Source: Agromyces sp. G08B096
Lineage (GTDB): Bacteria; Actinomycetota; Actinomycetes; Actinomycetales; Microbacteriaceae
Assembly: GCF_040267705.1 (NCBI RefSeq)
Contig: NZ_CP158374.1
Span: forward strand, 2,604,001-2,668,000
Reading direction: 5' to 3'
DNA length: 64,000 nucleotides
In this document: piece after piece, positions 10,407-19,349 of the stretch
How positions within the stretch are numbered: position 1 is the first letter of the stretch
How the letters are laid out: the number at the start of each line of letters is the position of its first letter
The notes under the pieces: generated by a model
Databases searched by the model: none
What the model was told of the DNA's origin: nothing
Seen by the model: the letters and a program-made list of their open reading frames with translations, nothing else
Program-made: the position numbers and the translations under genes

Positions 10407-13400
10407 TCAGGCGCCGGCGCTCCGGCGTCGTCCGATCACCAGCGCGGCGACGCCCGCGACGAGCACGAGCAAGGCGACCGCGGCGGGACCGGCCGCCTCG
10501 AACCCGGTGTCGGCCGTGCGACCGGGCGTGCCGCCCGTCCCGGCACCACCGGTGCCGCTGCCACCGCCGCCCGCGGGCTGGTAGACGAAGCCGCCGGGCA
10601 GGGTGCCCTCGCCGCAGTCCTCCGACCCGATCACCGTGACGTCGACCGTGCCGGTGCCGGCCGGCGCGACCGCGGTGATAGTCGTGTCGTCGACCACCGT
10701 GAAGGAGGTCGCGGGGGTCGTGCCGAAGAGCACGGCGGTCGCGCCTGCGAAGCAGTGGCCGGTGATGGTCACCTGCGTGCCGCCCGACGCCGGCCCCGTG
10801 CCCGGCGTCACCCCGTCGACGGTCGTCACGGGCAGGTAGGTGAACTCGACGGCCTCGGTCGGGCCGGCGGCCGTGGTGACCACGACCTCCACGGCGCCGG
10901 GCGCGTGCGGCGGCGTCGTGAAGGTGATCGTCTCGTCGTCGACCTGCACGAACGGGACGGACACCCCGTCGACGGTCACGAGGCTCGCGCCGCCGAGGTC
11001 GGTGCCCGTGAGGGTCACCGGGGTGCCGCCGGTCTCCGGCCCGCTCGCCGGCTCGATCCCGAGGATCGCGCCGAGCGGCGGCAGATAGGTGAACGCGTCC
11101 TCCAGCACGCCGGTGCCGCAGTCCGCGCTGCCGACGACCGAGACATCCACCACGCCCACGCCGGGCGGCGCGACGGCGGTGATCTGCGTGTCGCCGTTGA
11201 TGACGAAGCTCGTCGCCGGCACGTCGCCGAAGAACGCGGCCGTGGCCCCGGTGAAGCAGAGGCCGGTGATCACGACCGAGGTGCCGCCCGCCTCCGGTCC
11301 CGTCGCCGGGGTGACCGTGTCGATGCTGGTGACCGGGTTGTACGTGAACGGCAGCTGCGCGGTGCCCACGGGGTTCGTCACGACGACCTGCACGACGCCC
11401 GGCGCGTGCGGCGGGGTCACGAAGGTCAGCGTGCCGTCGTCGACGATCGTGAACGGCACGCTCACCCCGTCGATCGTCACCTCGGTGGTCGTCGACAGCC
11501 CGGTGCCCGTCACGGTCACCGGCGTGCCGCCGGTCTCCGGCCCGTGGTCGGGGCTGAGGGCCGTGAGCACCACCGGCGGGATGTAGGTGAAGGTCAGCGG
11601 CCCGCTGGCGCCGAACGGTCCGCTCACCACGACCGGCACGGGTCCGGCCGCGTGCGGCGGCGTCGTGAACTGCAGCGTCGTGTCGGTGAGGAAGACGAAC
11701 GGCACGGGCACCCCGTCGACGGTCAGCGTGGTGGCGCCGACGAGATCGGTTCCGGTGACGGTGACGGCGGTGCCGCCGAGCGTCGTGCCTTCGTCGGGCT
11801 CGAGCGCGGTGATCGCGGGCGGCGGCACGTACGTGAACGGCAGCGGGCCGCTCGTGCCGCCCGGCGTCGTCACCGTCACGTCCACCTCGCCCGCGGCGTG
11901 CGGCGGCGTGACGAACGTGATCTCCGTGTCGCTCACCTGGGTGAACGGCACCGGGACACCGTCGATCGTCACCTCGGTGGCGCCGCCGAGTGCGGTGCCG
12001 GTGATGGTCACCGGCGTGCCGCCCGCGATCGGCCCCTCGTCGGGCGTCAGCAGTGCGAGCACCGGCGCGTCGACGAAGGTGAACGGCAGCGGGTTGCTCG
12101 ATCCGCCGGGCGTGATCACCACGACGTCGACGGCGCCCGCCGCGTGCGGCGGCGTGACGAACGTGATCGTGCCGTCGTCCTCCACGGTGAACGGCACGCT
12201 CACCCCGTCGACCGTCACGTCGGTCGCGCCCTCGAGGTCGGTGCCCTCGATGGTCACCTCGGTGCCGCCCGCGACGGGCCCGGTGTCGGGCGTGAGGGCG
12301 GTGATCGCCGGTGCGGCGACGTAGGTGTAGGGCAGCTCGTTGCTCGGCCCGCCGGGCGTGATGACCGCCACGTCGACCGCACCCGCCGCGTGCGGCGGCG
12401 TGACGAACGTGATCTCGGTGTCGCTCACGGGCGTGAACGGCACGCTCACTCCGTCGACGAGCACCTCGGTGACCCCACCGAGGTCGGTGCCCGTGATGGT
12501 CACGGGCGTGCCGCCGGCGGTCGGCCCTTCATCGGGCGTCAGGGCGGTGATCACCGGTGCGGGCACGTAGGTGAACGGCAGAGGCGCGCTCGCTCCGCCG
12601 GCGGTCGTCACGACGACGTCCACGGTTCCCGCGGCGTGCGGGGGCGTGATGAACGACACGGTCGTGTCGTCGACCTGCGTGAACGGCACGCTCACCCCGT
12701 CGATGGTCAGCTCGGTGGCGCCGCCGAGGTTCGTCCCCTCGACGGTGACGATCGTGCCGCCCGCCGTCGGGCCTTCATCCGGCGTCAGCGAGGTCAGCAC
12801 CGGCGCCGGCACGTACGTGAACGGCAGCGGCTCGGATGACCCGCCCGGCGTCGTCACCACCACATCGACGACGCCGGCCGCGTGCGGCGGCGTCACGATG
12901 CTGATCGTGCCATCCGGCTCGACCGTGAACGGCACTTCGACACCGTCCACCGTCACCGAGGTCGCATCCTCCAGAGCGGTGCCCGCGATGATCACGTCCG
13001 TGCCGCCCGCCGTCGGACCCTCATCCGGCGTCAGCGAGGTCAGCACCGGCGCCGGCACATACGTGAACGGCAGCGGCTCGGATGACCCGCCCGGCGTCGT
13101 CACCACCACATCGACCACCCCGGCCGCGTGCGGCGGCGTCACGATGCTGATCGTGCCATCCGGCTCGACCGTGAACGGCACCTCGACGCCATCCACCGTC
13201 ACCGAGGTCGCACCCTCCAGATCGGTGCCCGCGATGATCACGTCCGTGCCGCCCGCCGTCGGACCCTCATCCGGCGTCAGCGAGGTCAGCACCGGCGCCG
13301 GCACGTACGTGAACGGCAGCGGCTCGGATGACCCGCCCGGCGTCGTCACCACCACATCGACCACCCCGGCCGCGTGCGGCGGCGTCACGATGCTGATCGT

Positions 13401-16007
13401 GCCATCCGGCTCGACCGTGAACGGCACCTCGACACCGTCCACCGTCACCGACGTCGCACCCTCCAGATCGGTGCCCGCGATGACCACGTCCGTGCCGCCC
13501 GCCGTCGGACCCTCATCCGGCGTCAGCGAGGTCAGCACCGGCACGGGCACGTAGGTGAACGGCAGCGGGTTGCTGGTGCCGTTCGGCGTGGTCACGACGA
13601 CGTCGACCTCGCCGGCCGCGTGCGGCGGCGTCACGAACGTGATCTCCGTCTCGCTCACCTGGGTGAACGTCACCGGGATCCCGTCGATCGTCACCGAGGT
13701 CGCACCGCCGAGGTCGGTGCCCGTGATCGTCACGGGCGTGCCTCCGGCGATCGGCCCGGCGTCGGGGTCGAGCTCGGTGAGCAGCGGCGCGGGCAGGTAG
13801 GTGAAGGGCAGCGGGCCGGACTCCCCGCCCGGCGTCGTCACGACGACGTCGACCTCACCGGCCGCGTGCGGCGGCGTCACGAACGTGATCTCCGTCGGGC
13901 TCACCTGCGTGAACGGCACCTCGACGCCGTCGATCGTCACCGAGGTCGCACCGCCGAGATCGGTGCCCGTGATCGTCACGGGCGTGCCGCCGGAGGCGGG
14001 TCCCTCGTCAGGCGTCAGGGCCGTGAGCACGGGCGGCGGCACGTAGGTGAACGGCAGCGGCGCGGATGCCCCTTCCGGCGTCGTCACGACGACGTCGACG
14101 GTGCCCGCGGCGTGCGGGGGCGTCACGAACGTGATCTCGGTCTCGCTCACCTGCGTGAACGGCACCGAGACCCCGTCGATCGTCACCGAGGTCGCACCAC
14201 CGAGCTGCGTGCCGGTGATGGTCACCTCGGTCCCGCCCGCGGTCGGCCCCTCATCGGGATCGAGCGCCGTGAGGACCGGTGCGAGGGAGTCGAGCGCGAT
14301 GACCGACGAGGAGGCGAGGTCGAGTTTCACGAGGTTCGAGCCCGCGACGTTCGGCAGCAGCGTGACGCTCAGCGCCCGCACGGTGAACGACCCGTCGCCG
14401 AGGTCGCCCGGCGTCGGCTGCTCGTTGATCACGACCGTGGCGATGTTCGCCAGCAACCCGTCGATCGCCGGGGAGAGCAGGTCGAGGACGGCGTCGACGA
14501 CGCCGTCGATCGCGGCCGTCACCTCCGTCGAGGTGGCCGCGAGGATGCCCGTCACGGCCGGGCCGAGCACGCCGAGCACCGGGTCTGCCACCTCGTCGAG
14601 GAGGAGCGTTTCGAGTCCCGCCGTCAGGCCGTTGATGACGGTGGCGAGCGGGCCGGGCAGGCCGGGAAGCACCGTGATGTCGGCGTCGGTCGTGCCCGTG
14701 CCCGACGCGAGCTGGGCGAGCGTGCCCGAGACGCTGACGTTCGCGGTGAGCACGTCCTGATCGGGGATACCGAGTACTGGCAGCCCCGCGGTCGCCGAGA
14801 TCGGGATGTCGATGTCGACCGTGCTCTCCTGCACGAGCTGGTTGACCGCATTCGTCAGCGGCGTGACGATCTTGCCGAGCGCGTTCGAGACGCCCGCCGT
14901 GATCATCGCGATGACCTCGGTGGTGAGCACCGACGTATTCGGCGGCAGGCCGTTGAGGTTCGGGCCGCCCGGATTCACCAGGGTCGCGAGGTCGACCGTG
15001 ATCGATCCGTCGGTGAGGTTCACCGTGACGGCACCGTCGTCGCTCACGAGGACGGCGCCGTCACCGCCGAGCACCGTGTCGACCGCCGACTGGAGGTCGC
15101 CGACGGCGACCGTGATGGTCGGCTCGCCGATGGTGATCGAGCTGAGGCCGGCCAGTTCGAGGTCGACGCCGGCGAGGAGGGTGTCGACGACGCCCCCTGG
15201 CGCGGCGAGGCCGTTGAGGCTGGTGGTGAGCGAACCGCTCACGCCGGTGATCGCCGTGCGCAGGTCGGTGGTGATCGCGGCGACGGCGGGGCTGTGCAGG
15301 TTCACCTGCAGGTCGGTGACCCGGTAGTCGGAGGTCGGATCCGCTCCCGGGAGGTCGACGGCGCGGCTGGCGAGCGCCCCGACCTCGAACGAGGCCTGGT
15401 CGATGAGCTCATCGGTCACGGCCGCGACGCCGAGCTGAGCCAGCAGGTCGGTGAGCTCGATGGTGGCGTTGCCGAAGTCGGCCGGATCGGCGTCCTCGCT
15501 CACCGCGATGGTGCCGTCGTCGGAGACGGCTCCGCTTGCGGCGACCGCTTCGGCCGCCGACGGCGTCGACGCGTAGCTGTTCACCACGCCGATCTCGCCG
15601 AGGTTCAGGATGCCCGGTCCGGTGCCGTCGGTGACGAGCGGCACCTGCAGCAGGCCGTCGCCAATGAGGTCGAGCTCGAGGCCGAGCGCGCCGAGCACGG
15701 CGAGGTTGAACGGGTCGGTGTCGAGGGGCGGTCCGCCGGGGTCCGAAGCGTAGGCGTAGGCGAGGTCGGCCGCCTGGAGTTCGAGCAGGTCTGCGCCGAT
15801 GAACTGGCCGAGCGCCTCGGCGTCGTCGCCCGGCGCCGCGACCGCGGTCAGCGCGGTCGAGCCGCCGAAGACGAGCGCGAGCGCCGACGTCCAGGCGACG
15901 CCGCGGAAGAGGCGTCGCCTCAGCCGGCGGTGCGCGGTGGCTTCGGCGCGCGTGGGCGCCGAAGCAGTGCTCGTGGTGCGGACAGTCGGGTGCTTCCCAC
16001 CGGTCAT
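10407..16007 (-). CDS. Giant secreted protein with choice-of-anchor-G-like domain and 15 IPT/TIG repeats
   Basis: A 1866-residue secreted protein. Residues 1-58 form a long signal peptide (Arg-rich, then WTSALALVFGGSTALTAVAA). Residues about 60-570 resemble the choice-of-anchor G family (LGQFIGADLLELQAADLAYA region). Residues about 576-1811 are 15 IPT/TIG beta-sandwich repeats of about 82 residues, each with the GPTAGGTPVTITGTDLGGAT-type start and VTPPHAAG core; repeats 4-6 are almost identical, and repeats 13 and 15 carry extra Cys. The C terminus is a Gly/Thr linker, TADTGFE, a hydrophobic helix and RRRSAGA, a sorting signal in which LPXTG is degenerate. It is probably a surface adhesin or matrix protein. 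ATG start at 16007. Confidence 0.85.
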   Translation of the reverse strand: MTGGKHPTVRTTSTASAPTRAEATAHRRLRRRLFRGVAWTSALALVFGGSTALTAVAAPGDDAEALGQFIGADLLELQAADLAYAYASDPGGPPLDTDPFNLAVLGALGLELDLIGDGLLQVPLVTDGTGPGILNLGEIGVVNSYASTPSAAEAVAASGAVSDDGTIAVSEDADPADFGNATIELTDLLAQLGVAAVTDELIDQASFEVGALASRAVDLPGADPTSDYRVTDLQVNLHSPAVAAITTDLRTAITGVSGSLTTSLNGLAAPGGVVDTLLAGVDLELAGLSSITIGEPTITVAVGDLQSAVDTVLGGDGAVLVSDDGAVTVNLTDGSITVDLATLVNPGGPNLNGLPPNTSVLTTEVIAMITAGVSNALGKIVTPLTNAVNQLVQESTVDIDIPISATAGLPVLGIPDQDVLTANVSVSGTLAQLASGTGTTDADITVLPGLPGPLATVINGLTAGLETLLLDEVADPVLGVLGPAVTGILAATSTEVTAAIDGVVDAVLDLLSPAIDGLLANIATVVINEQPTPGDLGDGSFTVRALSVTLLPNVAGSNLVKLDLASSSVIALDSLAPVLTALDPDEGPTAGGTEVTITGTQLGGATSVTIDGVSVPFTQVSETEITFVTPPHAAGTVDVVVTTPEGASAPLPFTYVPPPVLTALTPDEGPASGGTPVTITGTDLGGATSVTIDGVEVPFTQVSPTEITFVTPPHAAGEVDVVVTTPGGESGPLPFTYLPAPLLTELDPDAGPIAGGTPVTITGTDLGGATSVTIDGIPVTFTQVSETEITFVTPPHAAGEVDVVVTTPNGTSNPLPFTYVPVPVLTSLTPDEGPTAGGTDVVIAGTDLEGATSVTVDGVEVPFTVEPDGTISIVTPPHAAGVVDVVVTTPGGSSEPLPFTYVPAPVLTSLTPDEGPTAGGTDVIIAGTDLEGATSVTVDGVEVPFTVEPDGTISIVTPPHAAGVVDVVVTTPGGSSEPLPFTYVPAPVLTSLTPDEGPTAGGTDVIIAGTALEDATSVTVDGVEVPFTVEPDGTISIVTPPHAAGVVDVVVTTPGGSSEPLPFTYVPAPVLTSLTPDEGPTAGGTIVTVEGTNLGGATELTIDGVSVPFTQVDDTTVSFITPPHAAGTVDVVVTTAGGASAPLPFTYVPAPVITALTPDEGPTAGGTPVTITGTDLGGVTEVLVDGVSVPFTPVSDTEITFVTPPHAAGAVDVAVITPGGPSNELPYTYVAAPAITALTPDTGPVAGGTEVTIEGTDLEGATDVTVDGVSVPFTVEDDGTITFVTPPHAAGAVDVVVITPGGSSNPLPFTFVDAPVLALLTPDEGPIAGGTPVTITGTALGGATEVTIDGVPVPFTQVSDTEITFVTPPHAAGEVDVTVTTPGGTSGPLPFTYVPPPAITALEPDEGTTLGGTAVTVTGTDLVGATTLTVDGVPVPFVFLTDTTLQFTTPPHAAGPVPVVVSGPFGASGPLTFTYIPPVVLTALSPDHGPETGGTPVTVTGTGLSTTTEVTIDGVSVPFTIVDDGTLTFVTPPHAPGVVQVVVTNPVGTAQLPFTYNPVTSIDTVTPATGPEAGGTSVVITGLCFTGATAAFFGDVPATSFVINGDTQITAVAPPGVGVVDVSVVGSADCGTGVLEDAFTYLPPLGAILGIEPASGPETGGTPVTLTGTDLGGASLVTVDGVSVPFVQVDDETITFTTPPHAPGAVEVVVTTAAGPTEAVEFTYLPVTTVDGVTPGTGPASGGTQVTITGHCFAGATAVLFGTTPATSFTVVDDTTITAVAPAGTGTVDVTVIGSEDCGEGTLPGGFVYQPAGGGGSGTGGAGTGGTPGRTADTGFEAAGPAAVALLVLVAGVAALVIGRRRSAGA
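10570..14280 (-). repeat. Array of 15 tandem IPT/TIG-coding repeats, about 246 bp period
   Basis: Fifteen consecutive in-frame units encode TIG domains. Most are 70-90% alike at the protein level, and units 7 to 4 in genome order contain a core (about 12780-13540) in which three 246-bp copies are nearly identical in DNA sequence. This indicates recent unequal crossing-over or gene conversion. It also creates long open frames on the opposite strand, which are not genes. Confidence 0.9.
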
Positions 16008-16066
16008 CGATCCCCCCAGATCAGACGAGCCTCGGCCATCTCCATCGATGGACCGCGATGTTCTGA

Positions 16067-16096
16067 AAGCTAGGCCCCGAGGATTACTCGCGTCAA
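16067..16096 (-). promoter_or_regulatory. Candidate sigma-A-type promoter of the TIG-repeat gene
   Basis: On the minus strand TTGACG (complement of 16091-16096) is followed after 18 bases by TAGCTT (complement of 16067-16072), about 60 bases before the ATG at 16007. It matches the vegetative -35 well and the -10 moderately. Confidence 0.45.
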
Positions 16097-16109
16097 GGGC
16101 GCGTTTCGA

Positions 16110-17480
16110 TCACCCCGCAGCGGCCGCGGTGCCACCGCCCGCGTCGACCTCCGCCCCGGGGTCCGCCGACCCGTTCGACTCGCCCGCGCCGGTTCTGGCG
16201 TCCGAGAGCCCGGCGAATGAGCGCAGGACGAGCGGACTTCCGGCGATGACGACGTACAAGCCGGCGCAGATGGCGAGGGTCGCCGTGATGCCGATCTGCT
16301 GGACCGCGAGCCCGCCCGCGAACGCCCCGAGGGGCATGGTCGCGGTGACCCCGGCGGTCATCGCGCCGAACACCCTCGCCTTGACGCCGTCGGGCACGAG
16401 GCCGTACATCGCGGTCGCGATCATGGGATTGATCGCGCCCGCGGCGAGGCCCGAGAGCACGAGCACGGGCAGCAGCACCGGCGGCTCGGCGCCGAGCGCC
16501 ATGGCCGTGTACGGCGGTGCCCCGGCGAGCACGAAGCAGGTCGCGAACATGATCCGGCCCGACCAGCGGTGCCCGATCGCGCCGAAGACGGCCGACCCGG
16601 TGAGCGCGCCGGCGGCGAAGCATCCCACCATGAACCCGAGCAGGGCCGGATCGCCGAGCACCTGCGTGGCGTAGACCGGCTTCAGCACCGTCATGCCGGC
16701 CGCGTCGATCGCGTTCGTGAGGGTCACGAGCAGCACGATGGCGCGCAGCAGGGGCGAGCGCGCGATGAACCGGATGCCTGCGACGAAGCCGCCGGGGACG
16801 GCGCCCGCGGGATCCGCGTCGGGATCGACGGCGGTCGCCGCGATGCGCCTCGGCACGAGCCCGAGCACGAGCAGCGCCGAGAGCACGAATCCGGCGCAGT
16901 CGACGAGGAGCGCGGGCATGGGGCCGGCGAGGGCGATCAGGGCGCCCGCGCTGCCGGCGCCGACCATCGAGGCCGTGCGCTGCACCGCCGACTGCGCTCC
17001 GGCCGCTCGGGCGAGCGGGGTGCGCGCGAGCTCGGCCAGACGCGGCATGATGACGGTCTTCGCGGTGTCGCCCGGCGGGTCGAGGAGACCGCCGAGGAAG
17101 ACGAGCCCGAGCAGCACGCCGAAGGGCAGGCCGACGGTCGCGTGCAGGACGGGGACGGCGAGCACGGTCGCGGCGCTCGCGACGTCGGCGACGATGCTCG
17201 ACGTGCGGTAGCCGAAGCGGTCGACGAGCACGCCGCCGAAGGCGCCGCCGATCACCAGGGGGACGGTCGCGAACACGCCGGCGACGCCGGCGGCGAGCGG
17301 CGAGCCCGTCTGCTGGAGCGCGATGATCGGGATGGCGACGAGCGCGATCGCGTTGCCGCCGAGCGAGAAGAACTGGGCCACGAAGAGCGCGATGAGCGGC
17401 GTGCGCCGGCGCGGGGCATCCGCTGTCTGGCCGAGGGCCGGGCCGGCGACGGATGTCTCCTCCTCGACCGGCCCGCTCAT
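16110..17480 (-). CDS. MFS transporter (putative drug exporter)
   Basis: A 456-residue major facilitator with 12 predicted helices. It resembles the MFS_3/enterobactin-exporter-like group (N-terminal LIALFVAQFFSLGGNAIALVAIP, the DRFGYRTS loop between helices 2 and 3, and a central cytoplasmic loop around residue 215). The last 40 residues are a Gly/Ser/Ala tail. Its ATG overlaps the stop of the ArsR-type gene by four bases (ATGA), so the exporter is coupled to its likely repressor. Substrate unknown; export of a toxic compound is the usual arrangement. Confidence 0.88.
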   Translation of the reverse strand: MSGPVEEETSVAGPALGQTADAPRRRTPLIALFVAQFFSLGGNAIALVAIPIIALQQTGSPLAAGVAGVFATVPLVIGGAFGGVLVDRFGYRTSSIVADVASAATVLAVPVLHATVGLPFGVLLGLVFLGGLLDPPGDTAKTVIMPRLAELARTPLARAAGAQSAVQRTASMVGAGSAGALIALAGPMPALLVDCAGFVLSALLVLGLVPRRIAATAVDPDADPAGAVPGGFVAGIRFIARSPLLRAIVLLVTLTNAIDAAGMTVLKPVYATQVLGDPALLGFMVGCFAAGALTGSAVFGAIGHRWSGRIMFATCFVLAGAPPYTAMALGAEPPVLLPVLVLSGLAAGAINPMIATAMYGLVPDGVKARVFGAMTAGVTATMPLGAFAGGLAVQQIGITATLAICAGLYVVIAGSPLVLRSFAGLSDARTGAGESNGSADPGAEVDAGGGTAAAAG

Positions 17481-18085
17481 GCCGCGCTCCTCGGGAAGAC
17501 GTGGGTGATGAACCGGATCGCCCGGGTGCCCTCGCGGGGCTCCCGGCCCAGCCGATACCACTTCTCGCGCACCGCGGCGAGCTCGGCGACGAGTTCGCGC
17601 GCCTCGTCGAGCGTGAGGTGCGCGCCGGCGTCGGACGAGTCGGCGGCGTCGAGCCACTCGGGCTCGAGTGCGGCCTCGGCCTCGAGTGCGCCGAGCAGTT
17701 CGGCGTGGTACGAGGCGAGCACCGCCCGGCGCAGCTCGGCGCCGGCCGCGAGTGCGTCGGGGTCGCCGAGGTGCTCGGCCGTGCTCCACGTCGTCATGTC
17801 GTGCGCGGCCCGCCACCAGCGTTCGCGGCGATCACGTGCGAGGTCGGGCGCCTCGATCACGAACCCGTGCTTGGCGAGGGTCTGGACGTGGTAGCTCACG
17901 GTGCCGGCCGACTCCCCCACCGCGTCGGCGAGCGCGCCGACGGTCGCGGGGCCCTCGACCCGGAGGCGGCCGAGCAGGCGGAGGCGCAGCGGGTGCGCCA
18001 TGGCGCGCATGGCACCGGGATCGTGCAGGTCGATGCGCGTCGGCTCGGTCACGTCCGTCGGGGCGGTGCGGGATGCCTCATCCAT
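17477..18085 (-). CDS. ArsR-type winged-helix transcriptional regulator
   Basis: A 202-residue regulator. Residues 25-100 form an ArsR-like HTH (AMAHPLRLRLLGRLRVEGPA, then VGESAGTVSYHVQTLAKHGF). The rest is a helical C-terminal domain with no metal-binding Cys/His cluster, so it probably senses an organic ligand. It is translationally coupled to the downstream exporter. A perfect palindrome lies 14 bases upstream of its ATG and is the obvious candidate operator, which would give autoregulation of the two-gene unit. Confidence 0.88.
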   Translation of the reverse strand: MDEASRTAPTDVTEPTRIDLHDPGAMRAMAHPLRLRLLGRLRVEGPATVGALADAVGESAGTVSYHVQTLAKHGFVIEAPDLARDRRERWWRAAHDMTTWSTAEHLGDPDALAAGAELRRAVLASYHAELLGALEAEAALEPEWLDAADSSDAGAHLTLDEARELVAELAAVREKWYRLGREPREGTRAIRFITHVFPRSAA

Positions 18086-18098
18086 GCCGCCAGACTAG

Positions 18099-18134
18099 TT
18101 CTACAAGAACTCTTGTACAAGAGTTCTTGTAGAA
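18099..18134. promoter_or_regulatory. Perfect 36-bp palindrome: probable ArsR operator and ackA-end hairpin
   Basis: Bases 18099-18134 are self-complementary without interruption. The sequence resolves into two abutting 14-mers, ACAAGAACTCTTGT (18103-18116) and ACAAGAGTTCTTGT (18117-18130), each an ACAAGA/TCTTGT inverted repeat with two central bases, flanked by TTCT and AGAA. It starts directly after the ackA stop codon and ends 13 bases before the arsR ATG. On the minus strand TTGTAC (inside it) and TAGTCT are 17 bases apart and could form the promoter. The AT-rich composition is unlike the surroundings. Confidence 0.8.
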
Positions 18135-19349
18135 TTAGGCGACGGCCACCGCCCCGAGCGTCTGCCGCGCGATCTCGAGCTCCTCGTTCGTCGGCACCAC
18201 GAGCACCTCCGTGCGCGAGGCATCCGTCGAGATCCGGCGTGCGACCGAGCCGCGCTCGCCGTTCCGCGCCGCGTCGAGCTCGACCCCGAAGCCCTCGAGT
18301 CCCGCGAGCGACCACTGCCGCACGAGCGGCGCGTTCTCTCCGACGCCCGCGGTGAACACGATCGCGTCGACCCGGCCGAGCTGCGCGGCGTAGGCGCCGA
18401 CGTAGGACCGCACCCGGTGCGTGTAGACCTCGAGCGCGAGCGTCGCCTGCGCGTCGCCGCGCTCCGTCGCCGCGACGAGGTCGCGCATGTCGCCGTGCCC
18501 GCCGAGGCCCAGGATGCCGCTGCCCGAGTTCAGCAGCCGATCGACCTCGTCGACGCCGAGGCCCGCCCTCCGCTGGAGGTGCAACAGGATCGCCGGGTCG
18601 AGGTCGCCCGAGCGCGTCCCCATGACGAGCCCCTCGAGCGGGGTCATCCCCATGCTCGTCTCGACCGACCGGCCACCAGAGACCGCGCACGCCGACGCCC
18701 CGTTGCCGAGGTGGAGCACGATCATCCGCAGCTCCTCCACCGGCCGGCCGAGGAACTCCGCCGCGGCACGGGAGACGAACCGGTGCGACGTGCCGTGGAA
18801 GCCGTACCGCCGGATGCGGTGGCGGGCGGCGACCTCGCGGTCGATCGCATACGTGTACGCCGCCGGCGGCATCGTCTGATGGAACGCCGTGTCGAACACG
18901 GCCACGTGCGGCACATCGGGGAACGCGCGCTGCGCGGCCTCGATGCCCGCGAGGTTCGCGGGATTGTGGAGCGGCGCGAGCGCCGAAAGCTCGTCGATGT
19001 TGATCTTCACCAGGTCGGTGACGATCGTCGGCTCGAAGAACCGGGCCCCGCCCTGCACCACGCGATGCCCCACCGCGACGGGCGCGTGCGCCTCGAGCGA
19101 CGGCCCGTGGGCGGCGAACGCCTCGAGCATGACCTCGAACGCGGCGAAGTGGTCGGGGACCTCGGCGGCCGTGTCCCAGCTCCCGCCGCTGTCGGCATCC
19201 GTCGCCTCGTCGTTCCGGTGCCGCGCGTGTCCCACGCCCGCCCCGATGCGCTCGACCAGCCCGCTCGCGAGCGTCTCCGAACGCTCGACGTCGATGAGCT
19301 GGTACTTGAACGACGACGAGCCCGAGTTGCAGACGAGGACGACACTCAC
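18135..19349 (-). CDS. ackA: Acetate kinase
   Basis: A 404-residue ASKHA-fold enzyme interconverting acetyl phosphate plus ADP with acetate plus ATP. Motifs: N-terminal VCNSGSSSFKYQL (phosphate 1), HRVVQGG, the FDTAFHQTMP segment, RYGFHGTSHRFV and the adenosine motif VFTAGVGENAP. The GTG start overlaps the pta stop by four bases (GTGA), so Pta and AckA are made in coupled fashion for acetate overflow or acetate uptake. The stop codon abuts the 36-bp palindrome. Confidence 0.96.
   Translation of the reverse strand: MSVVLVCNSGSSSFKYQLIDVERSETLASGLVERIGAGVGHARHRNDEATDADSGGSWDTAAEVPDHFAAFEVMLEAFAAHGPSLEAHAPVAVGHRVVQGGARFFEPTIVTDLVKINIDELSALAPLHNPANLAGIEAAQRAFPDVPHVAVFDTAFHQTMPPAAYTYAIDREVAARHRIRRYGFHGTSHRFVSRAAAEFLGRPVEELRMIVLHLGNGASACAVSGGRSVETSMGMTPLEGLVMGTRSGDLDPAILLHLQRRAGLGVDEVDRLLNSGSGILGLGGHGDMRDLVAATERGDAQATLALEVYTHRVRSYVGAYAAQLGRVDAIVFTAGVGENAPLVRQWSLAGLEGFGVELDAARNGERGSVARRISTDASRTEVLVVPTNEELEIARQTLGAVAVA

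Noticed and set aside
10570-14280. Possible CRISPR or satellite array
   Set aside because: The repeats are 246 bp, contiguous, in frame and encode TIG domains; there are no short repeats with unique spacers.
13374-16073. Long open frame on the plus strand, about 900 codons, opposite the TIG-repeat gene
   Set aside because: It is the complement of a high-GC repeat gene; its translation is Arg/Gly/His/Asp-rich with repeated nonsense blocks and has no recognisable domain.
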